Shown here piece by piece: positions 9,274 to 18,629 of a stretch of 64,000 bases of DNA. The stretch is from assembly GCF_965225875.1 (NCBI RefSeq), contig NZ_CBDDBS010000001.1, forward strand, positions 124,001 through 188,000, written 5' to 3'. Both the position numbers and the translations under genes were made by a program. The DNA comes from Haliscomenobacter sp965225875 (GTDB taxonomy: Bacteria; Bacteroidota; Bacteroidia; Chitinophagales; Saprospiraceae). Below the pieces are notes generated by a model that saw only the letters and a program-made list of their open reading frames with translations, was not told the origin of the DNA and ran no database searches. Each line of letters starts with the position of its first letter. Positions within the stretch are counted from its first letter, which is position 1.

Positions 9274-9478
9274 GTTTCTTTTGTTTTAAACCTTTATTGA
9301 GCAGTACTACCCACAAGGCGATGGAGGCGGGCAAGAGCAACAAACGGGTTGGCCAAGTCGCTCCGTGCATGTTTTCATCAATTTGCTCTGCCCCTTTGAA
9401 CACAAACCAGAGCCCAAAGATCAGCCCCAAACCAAAGTAGGCGTACACTCCGTAAAGCAGGATTTGTAACCAGTACAT
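9263..9478 (-). CDS. Small two-helix membrane protein of the Rieske operon
   Basis: 71 residues with two hydrophobic helices (about 4-26 and 44-61) and a basic tail LNKGLKQKKHGS. No recognised family. The ten-base gap to the SDR gene upstream and the overlap with the next gene downstream support it as a real, co-translated member of the operon; it resembles the short accessory subunits of membrane redox complexes, which is inference only. Confidence 0.7.
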   Translation of the reverse strand: MYWLQILLYGVYAYFGLGLIFGLWFVFKGAEQIDENMHGATWPTRLLLLPASIALWVVLLNKGLKQKKHGS

Positions 9479-9488
9479 CTACAAATAT

Positions 9489-10163
9489 TTAAGCTTCGTT
9501 GTAAATTTTCAAAACCGTCTCCCGCAAATGTTGCCCTGATTCGGTGAACAAATAATGGATGCTATCGGCAATGGCTTCAGGTGTGGTCCATTTTTCAAAA
9601 TCAGCATCTGGCATGGCTTCCCGGTTGGGCGGCGTATCGATGGTGCTGGGCACGATCACTGAAGCCCGAATGCCCTTGTCTTTCCCATAGGCATTGATGA
9701 TGTTGGCCAACGCAATCAACAAGGATTTGGACAAACCGTAAGCCACATTGTACAAGGCCGCCTGAGCATCCAGGGCTGCCCGCGAGCCGATCAATACAAA
9801 ATGCCCGCCCCCATTGGCTTCAAAATGGGGCAAAAGTGCGTGTACCACGAAATAGGCCGTTTCAAAATTTAGCTTGTACATTTGTTGCAAAGCTGCGCCA
9901 TCCGCAGCCTTCAAACCTCCCGGAGCGTAGCCTCCAACCAGCAGTACCGCAGCATTCAGGTTTGGGCTTTTTGTACAAATGTCTTCAATGTAAGCCTGAG
10001 TGGCTTGTTCATCGGTCAGGTCAACTGCACCAATTTCTGCATCAGTTCTGGGGGAAGCTGAGCGATCAGTTCCGTATACTTTAAATCCTTCATTGACAAA
10101 CTTTTGGAGAACGGCGTGGCCAAGGTTGCCAGAAGCACCGGTGATCAAGATAGATTTTTGCAT
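9489..10163 (-). CDS. Short-chain dehydrogenase/reductase
   Basis: Classical SDR of 224 residues. Cofactor motif TGASGNLG at about 8-15, NNAG-region replaced by LLVGGYAPGG, catalytic Ser in LIGSRAALD and YGLSK as the YxxxK pair. Such enzymes use NAD(P)H to interconvert alcohols and ketones. It ends ten bases before the small membrane protein gene, so it may be the first gene of the Rieske operon, and starts 33 bases after the GH63-like gene. Substrate unknown; the atypical NNAG region may mean a divergent member. Confidence 0.85.
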   Translation of the reverse strand: MQKSILITGASGNLGHAVLQKFVNEGFKVYGTDRSASPRTDAEIGAVDLTDEQATQAYIEDICTKSPNLNAAVLLVGGYAPGGLKAADGAALQQMYKLNFETAYFVVHALLPHFEANGGGHFVLIGSRAALDAQAALYNVAYGLSKSLLIALANIINAYGKDKGIRASVIVPSTIDTPPNREAMPDADFEKWTTPEAIADSIHYLFTESGQHLRETVLKIYNEA

Positions 10164-10196
10164 GGATTTTTGGTTTATGAGCTAAAAATACACATT

Positions 10197-12833
10197 TCAC
10201 CACATAGATTTATCAATCAATTCAGCTACCAAACCCGTCCAGCCAGTTTGATGCGATGCGCCCAGGCCATGGGCGGTATCCCCGTGGAAATATTCATAAA
10301 AGAGCACCAAATCGCGGAACTGAGGGTCGGTGCTGTAGCGCTCATTTTCCCCATGTATCGGGCGTTGGCCCGATTCGTCGCGTTGGAAAATGGACACCAG
10401 TCGCCCGGAAAGCTCATCCGCTGCTTGCTCTAGGGTAATCCAGTGATCTGATCCAGTAGGAAATTCCACTTTAAGGCCTTCGCCATAATGTTGGGCATAA
10501 GCCCGCAAAGAATGGCCGATCAGGTAATTCATGGGCATCCAAACCGGGCCGCGCCAATTGGAGTTGCCGCCAAACAAACCCGTGGTAGACTCTCCTGGCT
10601 CGTAGGTCAACCCAAATTCCTGCCCAGCAATATTGACTACATAAGGCGTTTTATGGATTTTGGACACCGAACGAATGCCACCTTTACTCAGGAATTCCTT
10701 TTCATCAAATAAAGCATGCAGCAAACGCAGCAAACGATCCTTAGGTACCAATGACAACAAAATATTGCCATGCTCTTCCAACTCGTCAATCACCAGGTAC
10801 TCGTGGTTGGCTTCCCGGTATTTTTGGAACCACTTCAAACGATTGTAAAAATTGGGAAGCTTTTTCAGTTTTTCGCGATCCAGTTCCATCACGGCAAAGA
10901 GGGTGGTCAAACCGACCAAAGACCTGATTTTCATTGGAATGAACTCCCCGTTAGGCAAAGCCAGGATGTCGTAAAAAAAACCTTCCACCGGGTCCCAGGA
11001 TCCCGTCCAGTGTTCACTGATGTCGTTCAGGGATGCAGCGATGTAAGTGAAATGTTCAAAAAATTTAGTCGCAACGTCTTCAAAAGCTACATCGTCTTCA
11101 CCCAAAATCAGCGCCATTTCCAGCATGTTCAAGCAATACATGGCCATCCAGGCGGTACCATCCGCTTGCTCCAGGTAGCCGCCGCCAGGGATAAAGCTGC
11201 TGCGGTCAAAAACGCCGATGTTGTCCAGTCCCAGGAATCCGCCTTCAAAAACGTTGTTTCCCTGATGGTCTTTGCGATTGACCCACCAGGTAAAATTGAT
11301 GAGCAGTTTTTGAAACACCCGCTTGAGAAAAACCTTGTCGTCATTGCCATTCCTGGCTTTGTCCATTTTGTAGATTTGCAAACAAGCCCAGGCGTGTACG
11401 GGAGGATTGACATCCCCAAAATTCCACTCGTAGGCGGGGAGTTGCCCGTTGGGGTGCATGTACCACTCACGCAAAAACAAAATGAGCTGTTGTTTGGCAA
11501 ACTCGACATCAACCATCGCCAGGGGTACACAATGGAAAGCCAGATCCCAGGCCGCGTACCAGGGGTACTCCCATTTGTCGGGCATGGAAATGATGTCTTC
11601 GTTGTTGAGGGTTTTCCAATGGTGATTGCGCCCGTGTTTGCGACTGCGGGGTGGTGGCGGGGTGCCGGGGTCACCATTGAGCCAACGGGGGATGTCGATG
11701 TTGTAATACTGTTTGCTCCAAAGCATCCCGGCAAAAGCCTGGCGTTGGATGTTGGCCAAATCTGCGTTGTCGCCTTTTTTGAAGGGGGCATAAAAAGCAT
11801 CTGCTTCGGCAATTCTATCTTGGAAGGTCGTCGCATAGGATGAACCAAGGGGATCTTCCAGATTCGCTTTTTTGGTCAAACGCAACTTGATTTCCACTTT
11901 TTCACCAGGAACGAGGTCAAAGCGATAGTGTGGCGCAAATTTGGTGCCGGAAGAATTGCCCTCCAGAAAATTATCGCCCTGAATCACCGACCGATGAAAA
12001 GCATCCTTGACAAATGGACTCGCATTGGGGACTCCAAAAATTCGCTCGGTATTGGTTTCGTTTTCGGTAAACAACAATTGCTGTGGGGTATCAAAATACA
12101 GGTAATAATCGCCTAGTTTGGGGTGATGGGCACGCACCACTTCCGCTGAATGCTCCACCCGGATAATGGGCTTTTCTGCCAAGAGTCCAAAAGACCATAA
12201 ATTGCGAAACCACAGCGTTGGAAGCAGGGAAAGTTGGCCTTGCTTGTGGCCACGCACCTGGACGCTAATGCGCACGCAGATGTCTTCTACGTCTGCTTTT
12301 GCGTATTCGGTATAGACGTCGTAGTAACACCCTTCGTCGAATGCCGCAGAGTCGTGCAGCTCAAATTCTGGTTCATCCTTGGAACGTTGACGGTTGACCT
12401 GCACCAAATCCTGATATGGGAATGCTTCAAGCGTATACTTATACAGATGTTTCATGTAAGAGTGCGTCGGCGTACTGTCGAGGTAGTAGTACAATTCCTT
12501 GACGTCTTCGCCGTGATTGCCTTCCGGGCCGCTGAGGCCAAAGAGCCTTTCTTTCAAAATGGGGTCTTTGCCATTCCACAAGGCAAGGCCAAAGCAGAGA
12601 TTGCACAGGTTGTCCGAAATGCCCGCAATCCCGTCTTCACCCCAGCGGTATACTCGGGATCGGGCGTGGTCATGCGGAAAATGCTCCCAAACCTTACCCT
12701 GCTCACTGTAATCTTCCCGTACGGTTCCCCATTGGCGTTCACTCAAATAGGGGCCCCATTTTAGCCATTTTTTACTGCCACTGTATTGCTCTTGAAGTCT
12801 TATTGCTTCCTGGTTTGGATTAGATGCTGCCAT
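10197..12833 (-). CDS. GH63-like glycoside hydrolase (alpha-glucosidase type)
   Basis: 878 residues without a signal peptide, so probably cytoplasmic. The N-terminus (EQYSGSKKWLKWGPYLSERQWGTV split over residues 14-37) and the (alpha/alpha)6-barrel signatures in the second half, such as KWEYPWYAAWDLAFH, GSWDPVEGFFYD and NWRGPVWMPMNYL, match bacterial relatives of mannosyl-oligosaccharide glucosidase (GH63, MGH1-like). Known members release glucose or act on compatible solutes such as glucosylglycerate or mannosylglycerate. An Asp in the AWDLAFH stretch and a Glu near the C-terminus are the expected catalytic positions but I have not verified them. A long antisense open frame inside it is a shadow. 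Confidence 0.85.
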   Translation of the reverse strand: MAASNPNQEAIRLQEQYSGSKKWLKWGPYLSERQWGTVREDYSEQGKVWEHFPHDHARSRVYRWGEDGIAGISDNLCNLCFGLALWNGKDPILKERLFGLSGPEGNHGEDVKELYYYLDSTPTHSYMKHLYKYTLEAFPYQDLVQVNRQRSKDEPEFELHDSAAFDEGCYYDVYTEYAKADVEDICVRISVQVRGHKQGQLSLLPTLWFRNLWSFGLLAEKPIIRVEHSAEVVRAHHPKLGDYYLYFDTPQQLLFTENETNTERIFGVPNASPFVKDAFHRSVIQGDNFLEGNSSGTKFAPHYRFDLVPGEKVEIKLRLTKKANLEDPLGSSYATTFQDRIAEADAFYAPFKKGDNADLANIQRQAFAGMLWSKQYYNIDIPRWLNGDPGTPPPPRSRKHGRNHHWKTLNNEDIISMPDKWEYPWYAAWDLAFHCVPLAMVDVEFAKQQLILFLREWYMHPNGQLPAYEWNFGDVNPPVHAWACLQIYKMDKARNGNDDKVFLKRVFQKLLINFTWWVNRKDHQGNNVFEGGFLGLDNIGVFDRSSFIPGGGYLEQADGTAWMAMYCLNMLEMALILGEDDVAFEDVATKFFEHFTYIAASLNDISEHWTGSWDPVEGFFYDILALPNGEFIPMKIRSLVGLTTLFAVMELDREKLKKLPNFYNRLKWFQKYREANHEYLVIDELEEHGNILLSLVPKDRLLRLLHALFDEKEFLSKGGIRSVSKIHKTPYVVNIAGQEFGLTYEPGESTTGLFGGNSNWRGPVWMPMNYLIGHSLRAYAQHYGEGLKVEFPTGSDHWITLEQAADELSGRLVSIFQRDESGQRPIHGENERYSTDPQFRDLVLFYEYFHGDTAHGLGASHQTGWTGLVAELIDKSMW

Positions 12834-13053
12834 TTGGATAAAATTCGTAGTCTATGATCCGATTGAATGTTGCTCCATTGTTCTACGCTTTAACCTTGAA
12901 AAAGATCACCTATTGTCTGAATATCCAGAATATAGGGTCTAGTCGAATGCAAAAATATCCAATTCGTCCGCGTAGAAACATTTGGGAGGCTTTCTGTCCA
13001 TTCGCCTAAACCACGAGGGGGAGCTAAGCCGTTTTACTGCCAAATTCAAAAAA

Positions 13054-13509
13054 ATGAAAACACTATTGCAATCCATTTTGGTACTGGGACTTTTGGTCAA
13101 TGTCCTTAGCCTTTCCGCACAAGACAAACACAAAGTTAATGTGGACAAAAACCAGATCGCCATTGAAGGTTATGACCCCGTAGCCTATTTTGAAGACCAC
13201 AAACCCGTCAAAGGATCGGATGAATTCAGCTTCAAATATGAGTCGGCGGTTTACCACTTTGCCAGCAAAGCCCACCTGAACACCTTCAAAAAGAACCCGG
13301 AAAAATATGTACCCCAATACGGTGGTTTTTGTGCTTACGGGGTATCACGAGGTTATGCCGTGGGCATCGACCCGGATGCCTGGTCTATCGTGGATGGCAA
13401 ATTGTACTTAAACTACAGCTTGAAGGTGCAAAAAACCTGGAATGAAGATAAACCTGGTTACATCAAAAAAGCGGATGTGAACTGGCCGAGTATCGTGGAT
13501 AAAAAATAA
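13054..13509 (+). CDS. Secreted YHS-domain protein
   Basis: 151 residues: signal peptide (MKTLLQSILVLGLLVNVLSLSAQ) and a YHS domain beginning at GYDPVAYFEDHKPVKG and running through FASKAHLNTFKKNPEKYVPQ to GGFCAYG. YHS domains are found in metal-related proteins and may bind copper or other metals. The ATG at 13054 is preferred to an earlier in-frame start because it begins the signal peptide. Divergent from the GH63-like gene; 220 bases lie between them with no feature I can support. Confidence 0.88.
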   Translation: MKTLLQSILVLGLLVNVLSLSAQDKHKVNVDKNQIAIEGYDPVAYFEDHKPVKGSDEFSFKYESAVYHFASKAHLNTFKKNPEKYVPQYGGFCAYGVSRGYAVGIDPDAWSIVDGKLYLNYSLKVQKTWNEDKPGYIKKADVNWPSIVDKK

Positions 13510-13530
13510 ATCCAGATAGGGATAACATGC

Positions 13531-13612
13531 GTCATCCCGAATTTTTGGGATGACAAACCGCGGAGCGATTAGGTTTATGCCCAGGTTTGACTTTTCAAAA
13601 ATTCGGGATGAC
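13531..13612. repeat. Inverted repeat GTCATCCCGAATTTTT after the YHS gene
   Basis: Left arm GTCATCCCGAATTTTT (13531-13546) is perfectly repeated in inverse at 13597-13612 (AAAAATTCGGGATGAC). In addition the left end is itself a small hairpin, GTCATCCC...GGGATGAC (13531-13554). It begins 21 bases after the YHS stop codon and could act as a terminator, but the double hairpin and the unrelated central sequence look more like a dispersed repeat. Confidence 0.8.
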
Positions 13613-13757
13613 GAACTGTTACTCCTGCATCATGAGTCTGTTTTTTGTTAACAAAGCCTCGATAAATGTAAAGCATTTAAAAAAAGAAGTAAAACTATAG
13701 TTTCTCAATAGCAATTTACCTATATTTATACCCGATATCCTGGCAAACCAACTAATT

Positions 13758-14162
13758 ATGAGGGTTTTTAAGCCAAACAGCCTATTGAGGGCTGTTGCAT
13801 GTAGTATTCTAAGCGTTGTTACAGCGTTATTTTTAAGCGGAGGGTTCTATTCGTTTCAGGAACCAGCAGGATTTGTATGGAATCATCATCCCCACTCTTC
13901 GCTATCTTTCCACTCCAATCATACGCAATTTCCTCCCAATTTCAGCCTTTCGCTTATTGTCGAAACTTTCGAAGAAATAGATGATGACAATCAGGAAAAT
14001 GAAAACCTGGAGGCTTCTGTAAACGCATTTGCTTTCACCTTGCTTCCAAATCAGATTGCGGTTAAGCAGGTTATCATTCAAAGTTTAAGGCAAATCGTCT
14101 TAAACCGCAAGTCTGTACTCCTCTTCATCCTCTACCATTCCTGGAAAAGTTTTTTAGCCTAA
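13758..14162 (+). CDS. Hypothetical His-rich membrane-associated protein before the efflux operon
   Basis: 134 residues with one hydrophobic segment near the N-terminus (about 10-28), then a stretch rich in His, Ser and Asn (NHHPHSSLSFHSNHTQ) and a second hydrophobic C-terminal part (LLFILYHSW). Not recognised. It is followed 119 bases later by the RND efflux operon. A His-rich periplasmic loop next to an efflux pump could bind metal or be a sensor, but this is only a suggestion from position. Confidence 0.5.
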   Translation: MRVFKPNSLLRAVACSILSVVTALFLSGGFYSFQEPAGFVWNHHPHSSLSFHSNHTQFPPNFSLSLIVETFEEIDDDNQENENLEASVNAFAFTLLPNQIAVKQVIIQSLRQIVLNRKSVLLFILYHSWKSFLA

Positions 14163-14281
14163 TCTCCAACTGCCTTTCTGGATTTTTAACCCATCAATTC
14201 CCTCATTGACTGGGCTAGTATTCCTGTGTCCCATGCTTCCTTAAGAAGCCGATTCTATCATCCAAAACAAATAAACACCGT

Positions 14282-15367
14282 ATGAAGAAGGTCTCAATTT
14301 TCTTCTTCCTGGCCATTCTGTCCGTATTGAGCAGCTGCCAAAAGAAACAGCATAAAACTGAAGAAGAGGCTACGTTTTTAGTCACGGTACCTTTACGCCT
14401 CGACACTTTGGTTTTTAAAGACTACGTAAGTCAAATCCGGGCGATTCAACACATCGAAATCAGAGCCCTCGAAAAAGGTTATCTCCAAAACATCTACGTG
14501 GATGAAGGGCAGTTTGTAAAAAAAGGGCAACTGATGTTCCAGATCATGCCGCTCATTTATCAGGCTGAAACCCAAAAAGCCCAGGCTGAGGTGAATTTTG
14601 TGGAAATCGAATACCAAAACACCAAAAGCCTCGCTGACAGTAACATCGTTTCCAAAAATGAATTGGCCCTGGCCAAAGCAAAATTGGATAAGGCCAAGGC
14701 TGAACTGGCTTTATCCAGGGCACATTTGGGATTTACCGAAGTGCGTGCCCCTTTTGATGGCATCATGGACCGCTTCCAGGTGCGTTTGGGCAGTCTGGTC
14801 GATGAAGGTGAACTTTTGACTACTCTTTCCGACAACAGCAAAATGTGGGTGTACTTCAACGTGCCCGAAGCAGAGTACCTGGATTATGCCACTAGAGCCA
14901 AGTCCAAAAACCCCCTGAACGTAAAACTGCGCATGGCGAACAATGAACTGTTTGAAGAAGGGGGCAAAGTGGAAACCATTGAGGCCGACTTCGACAATGA
15001 AACGGGTAATATTGCCTTCCGGGCCACCTTCCCCAATCCCAAGAAGATTTTGCGCCATGGTGAGACCGGGAATGTTCTTATGCCCGTTGTCCTAAAAAAT
15101 TCCCTTCTGATTCCTCAGAAAGCCACTTTTGAAATCCTGGATAAAAAATTCCTTTACGTAGTTGATGACAAAGGTATTGTGCACTCCCGGCAAATCACAG
15201 TAGGCACAGAGTTGCCGCATTTGTATGCGGTAACCAGTGGTTTACGCGACGGGGAAAAAGTGCTTATTGAAGGCTTGCGCAAGGTTAAAAACAAGCAAAA
15301 GATCAAGTGCCAGACCGAAAACCCCCGAAAGGTTTTTGCGGAGATGAATCAATTGTTTGCGGAGTAA
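14282..15367 (+). CDS. RND efflux periplasmic adaptor (membrane fusion lipoprotein)
   Basis: 361 residues, lipobox LSSC at Cys19, then the typical adaptor order: barrel-sandwich half (IEIRALEKGYLQNIYVDEGQFVKKGQLMF), long helical hairpin (about 95-150), second lipoyl half (EVRAPFDGIMDRFQVRLGSLV), beta-barrel and membrane-proximal domains. It links the inner-membrane pump encoded next to the outer-membrane channel encoded third. Gap to the pump gene is 28 bases, so one operon. Homologous to AcrA/MexA. Confidence 0.95.
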   Translation: MKKVSIFFFLAILSVLSSCQKKQHKTEEEATFLVTVPLRLDTLVFKDYVSQIRAIQHIEIRALEKGYLQNIYVDEGQFVKKGQLMFQIMPLIYQAETQKAQAEVNFVEIEYQNTKSLADSNIVSKNELALAKAKLDKAKAELALSRAHLGFTEVRAPFDGIMDRFQVRLGSLVDEGELLTTLSDNSKMWVYFNVPEAEYLDYATRAKSKNPLNVKLRMANNELFEEGGKVETIEADFDNETGNIAFRATFPNPKKILRHGETGNVLMPVVLKNSLLIPQKATFEILDKKFLYVVDDKGIVHSRQITVGTELPHLYAVTSGLRDGEKVLIEGLRKVKNKQKIKCQTENPRKVFAEMNQLFAE

Positions 15368-15395
15368 GTCGCAGGAATCCCTAAATCACTGAAAC

Positions 15396-18300
15396 ATGTT
15401 TAGCAAATTCATCCATAGACCGGTGTTGGCCATTGCCATTTCTTTGGCCATCACTTTTCTGGGGATATTGGCGAGCAACACCATGCCAGTATCACAATTT
15501 CCCCAGATTGCACCACCCAGGGTTAATATTTTTATCGCCTACCCTGGCTCAAGTGCCGACGTATTGGTGCAATCTACCCTGATCCCACTGGAGCGGGCCA
15601 TCAACGGGGTTCAAGGCATGCAATACATCATTTCTGATGCCACCAGTGCCGGGGAGGCGACCATTCAAATTGTGTTCGAACCCAATACCGACCCCAATGC
15701 TGCGGTAGTGAACGTCAAAACAAGGGTGGACCAGGTCATGAACAACCTGCCGCCCTTGGTGCAACGGGAAGGCGTAATCATCACGCCTATTCAGCCCAGT
15801 ATGTTGATGTACGTCAACCTCTACAGTACAGATAAACACGCTGATGAGAAGTTTTTGTACAACTACGCCAACGTTAAAATCCTGCCAGAATTACAACGCA
15901 TCAGTGGGATGGGGCGCGCTCAGATATTGGGAAGCCGCCAGTATGCCATGCGCATTTGGTTGAAACCCGACCGCATGCGGGCCTACAATATTTCTACGGA
16001 AGAAGTGATGGAGGCGGTAAGTGAGCAAAGTGTAATCGGAAGACCGGGTCGGATCGGCCAAAGCTCCGGAAAAAAAGCTCAATCCCTGGAATTTGTGTTG
16101 ACCTACAAAGGCAGGTTCAACAAACCGGAGGAATACGGAGACATCATCATTCGAGCCAATCCAAGTGGCGAGGTGCTGAAATTAAAGGACGTTGCCGAAG
16201 TTGAGTTGGGTAGTGAGTTTTTTGACATTTATTGCAACAAAGACGGGTACCCTTCGGCTTCCATCGTACTCAAACAAAACTTTGGTAGCAACGCCAGCAA
16301 GGTAATCGAGCAGGTAAAGGTAAAATTGAAGGAATTGGAAGGAGACTTTCCTCCGGGGATGGATTATGAAATCAATTATGACGTTTCCAAGTTTGTTGGG
16401 GCCTCTATCGAAAAGGTGATGCATACTTTGGTAGAAGCCTTCATCCTGGTGGCCCTGGTGGTGTTCCTTTTCCTGGGCGATTGGCGCTCAACCCTCATTC
16501 CTACCCTGGCCGTGCCAGTTTCCTTGATTGGTGCCTTTTTATTCATGCAGCTGTTCGGGCTAACCATCAATTTGATTACGTTGTTTGCCCTGGTTTTGGC
16601 CATTGGTATTGTGGTGGACAATGCGATTGTGGTTGTTGAAGCGGTGCACGTCAAGATGGAAACCAAACATTTGACGCCTTACAAAGCCGTGCAGGAGGTA
16701 CTGAACGAAATCAGTGGAGCCATTATCGCGATTACGCTGATTATGACGGCGGTATTTGTGCCAGTTGCTTTTATGACTGGCCCTGTCGGGATTTTTTATC
16801 GCCAGTTTTCCATCACCATGGCCAGTTCCATCGTCCTGTCGGGAGTAGTAGCACTCACCCTTACGCCGATATTGAGCGCCATGATCCTGAAAAATCACTA
16901 CGGTAAAGCGCGCAAAAAAACGCCAGTTGACCTGTTCATCAGTTGGTTTAACCGCCGCTTTGATAAATTGACCGATCGGTACACCGACCTCCTTAAGCTG
17001 ATTGTTAATCGGCGACTGGTTACTTTTTTGATCCTGGCCGCTTTTGGTTTTGGTATTTTTTCGGCAAACAAAAGCATTCCATCTGGATTTATTCCCAATG
17101 AGGATCAGGGCATGATTTATGCCATTATTCAAACGCCTCCGGGGAGTACCCTTGAAAGAACCAACCAAATTTCGCGCGAGCTCCAGAATATCGCGGAAGA
17201 GGTAGAAGGCATTCAATCAGTTTCTTCACTTGCTGGTTATGAGATCCTTACCGAGGGGCGCGGCTCCAACGCAGGTACCTGTATCATCAACCTGAAGGAT
17301 TGGTCGGACCGATCACAATCCGTTTTTGAAATAGTAGAGGAACTGGAGGAAAAAACCAAAAACCTGGGCGCAGTGATCGAATTTTTTGAACCACCAGCTG
17401 TTCCTGGGTATGGTTCCTCGGATGGTTTTTCCTTAAGGCTGTTGAACAAAAATAGTACGGTAGACTACCAGGACTTTGATAAAATCAATACCGATTTTAT
17501 GAATGCCCTGCGCAAACGAAAAGAGTTGACCGGCTTGTTCACTTTTTTTGCCGCCAATTACCCACAGTATGAATTGGTCATTGACAACAAACTGGCCATG
17601 CAAAAAGGGGTATCCATTGGAAAAGCTATGGATAACCTGGACATCCTCATCGGCAGTACTTATGAGCAGGGGTTTGTCCGTTTTGGCAACTTTTTCAAGG
17701 TTTATACCCAGTCTGCGCCAGAATACCGAAAACTACCTTCGGACATCCTGAATCTTTTTATAAAAAATAACCGCGACGAAATGGTGCCCTACTCTTCATT
17801 CATGAGTTTGCGCAAAACGCAGGGGCCCAATGAAATTACCCGCTTTAACCTCTACACCTCATCATCTATCCGGGGGGTTCCGGGGCCTGGTTTTACCAGT
17901 GGAGATGCCATCACTGCGATCCAGGAAGTAGCCAAGGAGAACCTTCCTCAAGGTTATGACATCGCCTGGGAGGGCCTTTCCTACGATGAAGCCAAACGGG
18001 GCAATGAAGCTCTTTATATTTTTATAGTGGTAGTGATTTTCGTATACCTGGTACTTGCGGCTCAGTATGAGAGTTTTATCATTCCACTTGCGGTCATTTT
18101 TTCCCTGCCAGTCGGGATTTTTGGTTCATTGATTTTGCTGAAGTTCATGGGTTTGGCCAATGACATTTATGCACAAATTGGCATCATCATGCTCATGGGT
18201 TTATTGGGCAAAAACGCGGTTTTGATTGTAGAGTTTGCGGTACAAAAGCACATGCAGGGTATGTCTGTGCTGGAAGCCGCTATTGAAGGCTCGAAAGCTC

Positions 18301-18629
18301 GATTCCGACCAATCCTGATGACTTCCTTTGCTTTTATTGCTGGTCTGATCCCGCTGGTAAGGGCTACCGGACCTGGGGCCATTGGCAACCGCACCATTGG
18401 CGCCTCTGCCCTCGGAGGTATGTTAATCGGCACCATTTTTGGGGTCATCATTGTGCCGGGCCTGTACTACATTTTTGGCAAAATAGCCGAAGGCAGAAAG
18501 CTCATTAAGGACGAGGATGAGAACCCACTGAGCGAAGACCTGGTGGAACACTGGGACGAAACTTCGACAATCAAAGAATTCATCAAGAAAATCCGCACCA
18601 AAGATGAAAAGTCAGATGAGGAGTTATAA
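15396..18629 (+). CDS. RND multidrug efflux permease (HAE1 type)
   Basis: 1077 residues, standard length for AcrB-like pumps that export drugs or other amphiphiles using the proton gradient. The N-terminal helix starts FIHRPVLAIAISLAITFLG; membrane block one shows the conserved proton-relay acidic pair in ALVLAIGIVVDNAIVVVE; the second block at 18000-18480 has LMGLLGKNAVLIVEFA with the relay Lys. Two large periplasmic porter/docking domains lie between. The stop overlaps the start of the channel gene. Confidence 0.96.
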   Translation: MFSKFIHRPVLAIAISLAITFLGILASNTMPVSQFPQIAPPRVNIFIAYPGSSADVLVQSTLIPLERAINGVQGMQYIISDATSAGEATIQIVFEPNTDPNAAVVNVKTRVDQVMNNLPPLVQREGVIITPIQPSMLMYVNLYSTDKHADEKFLYNYANVKILPELQRISGMGRAQILGSRQYAMRIWLKPDRMRAYNISTEEVMEAVSEQSVIGRPGRIGQSSGKKAQSLEFVLTYKGRFNKPEEYGDIIIRANPSGEVLKLKDVAEVELGSEFFDIYCNKDGYPSASIVLKQNFGSNASKVIEQVKVKLKELEGDFPPGMDYEINYDVSKFVGASIEKVMHTLVEAFILVALVVFLFLGDWRSTLIPTLAVPVSLIGAFLFMQLFGLTINLITLFALVLAIGIVVDNAIVVVEAVHVKMETKHLTPYKAVQEVLNEISGAIIAITLIMTAVFVPVAFMTGPVGIFYRQFSITMASSIVLSGVVALTLTPILSAMILKNHYGKARKKTPVDLFISWFNRRFDKLTDRYTDLLKLIVNRRLVTFLILAAFGFGIFSANKSIPSGFIPNEDQGMIYAIIQTPPGSTLERTNQISRELQNIAEEVEGIQSVSSLAGYEILTEGRGSNAGTCIINLKDWSDRSQSVFEIVEELEEKTKNLGAVIEFFEPPAVPGYGSSDGFSLRLLNKNSTVDYQDFDKINTDFMNALRKRKELTGLFTFFAANYPQYELVIDNKLAMQKGVSIGKAMDNLDILIGSTYEQGFVRFGNFFKVYTQSAPEYRKLPSDILNLFIKNNRDEMVPYSSFMSLRKTQGPNEITRFNLYTSSSIRGVPGPGFTSGDAITAIQEVAKENLPQGYDIAWEGLSYDEAKRGNEALYIFIVVVIFVYLVLAAQYESFIIPLAVIFSLPVGIFGSLILLKFMGLANDIYAQIGIIMLMGLLGKNAVLIVEFAVQKHMQGMSVLEAAIEGSKARFRPILMTSFAFIAGLIPLVRATGPGAIGNRTIGASALGGMLIGTIFGVIIVPGLYYIFGKIAEGRKLIKDEDENPLSEDLVEHWDETSTIKEFIKKIRTKDEKSDEEL

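Noticed and set aside
10770..11843. Long open frame antisense to the GH63-like gene
   Set aside because: It is the mirror of a well supported GC-rich coding sequence, with no domain of its own.
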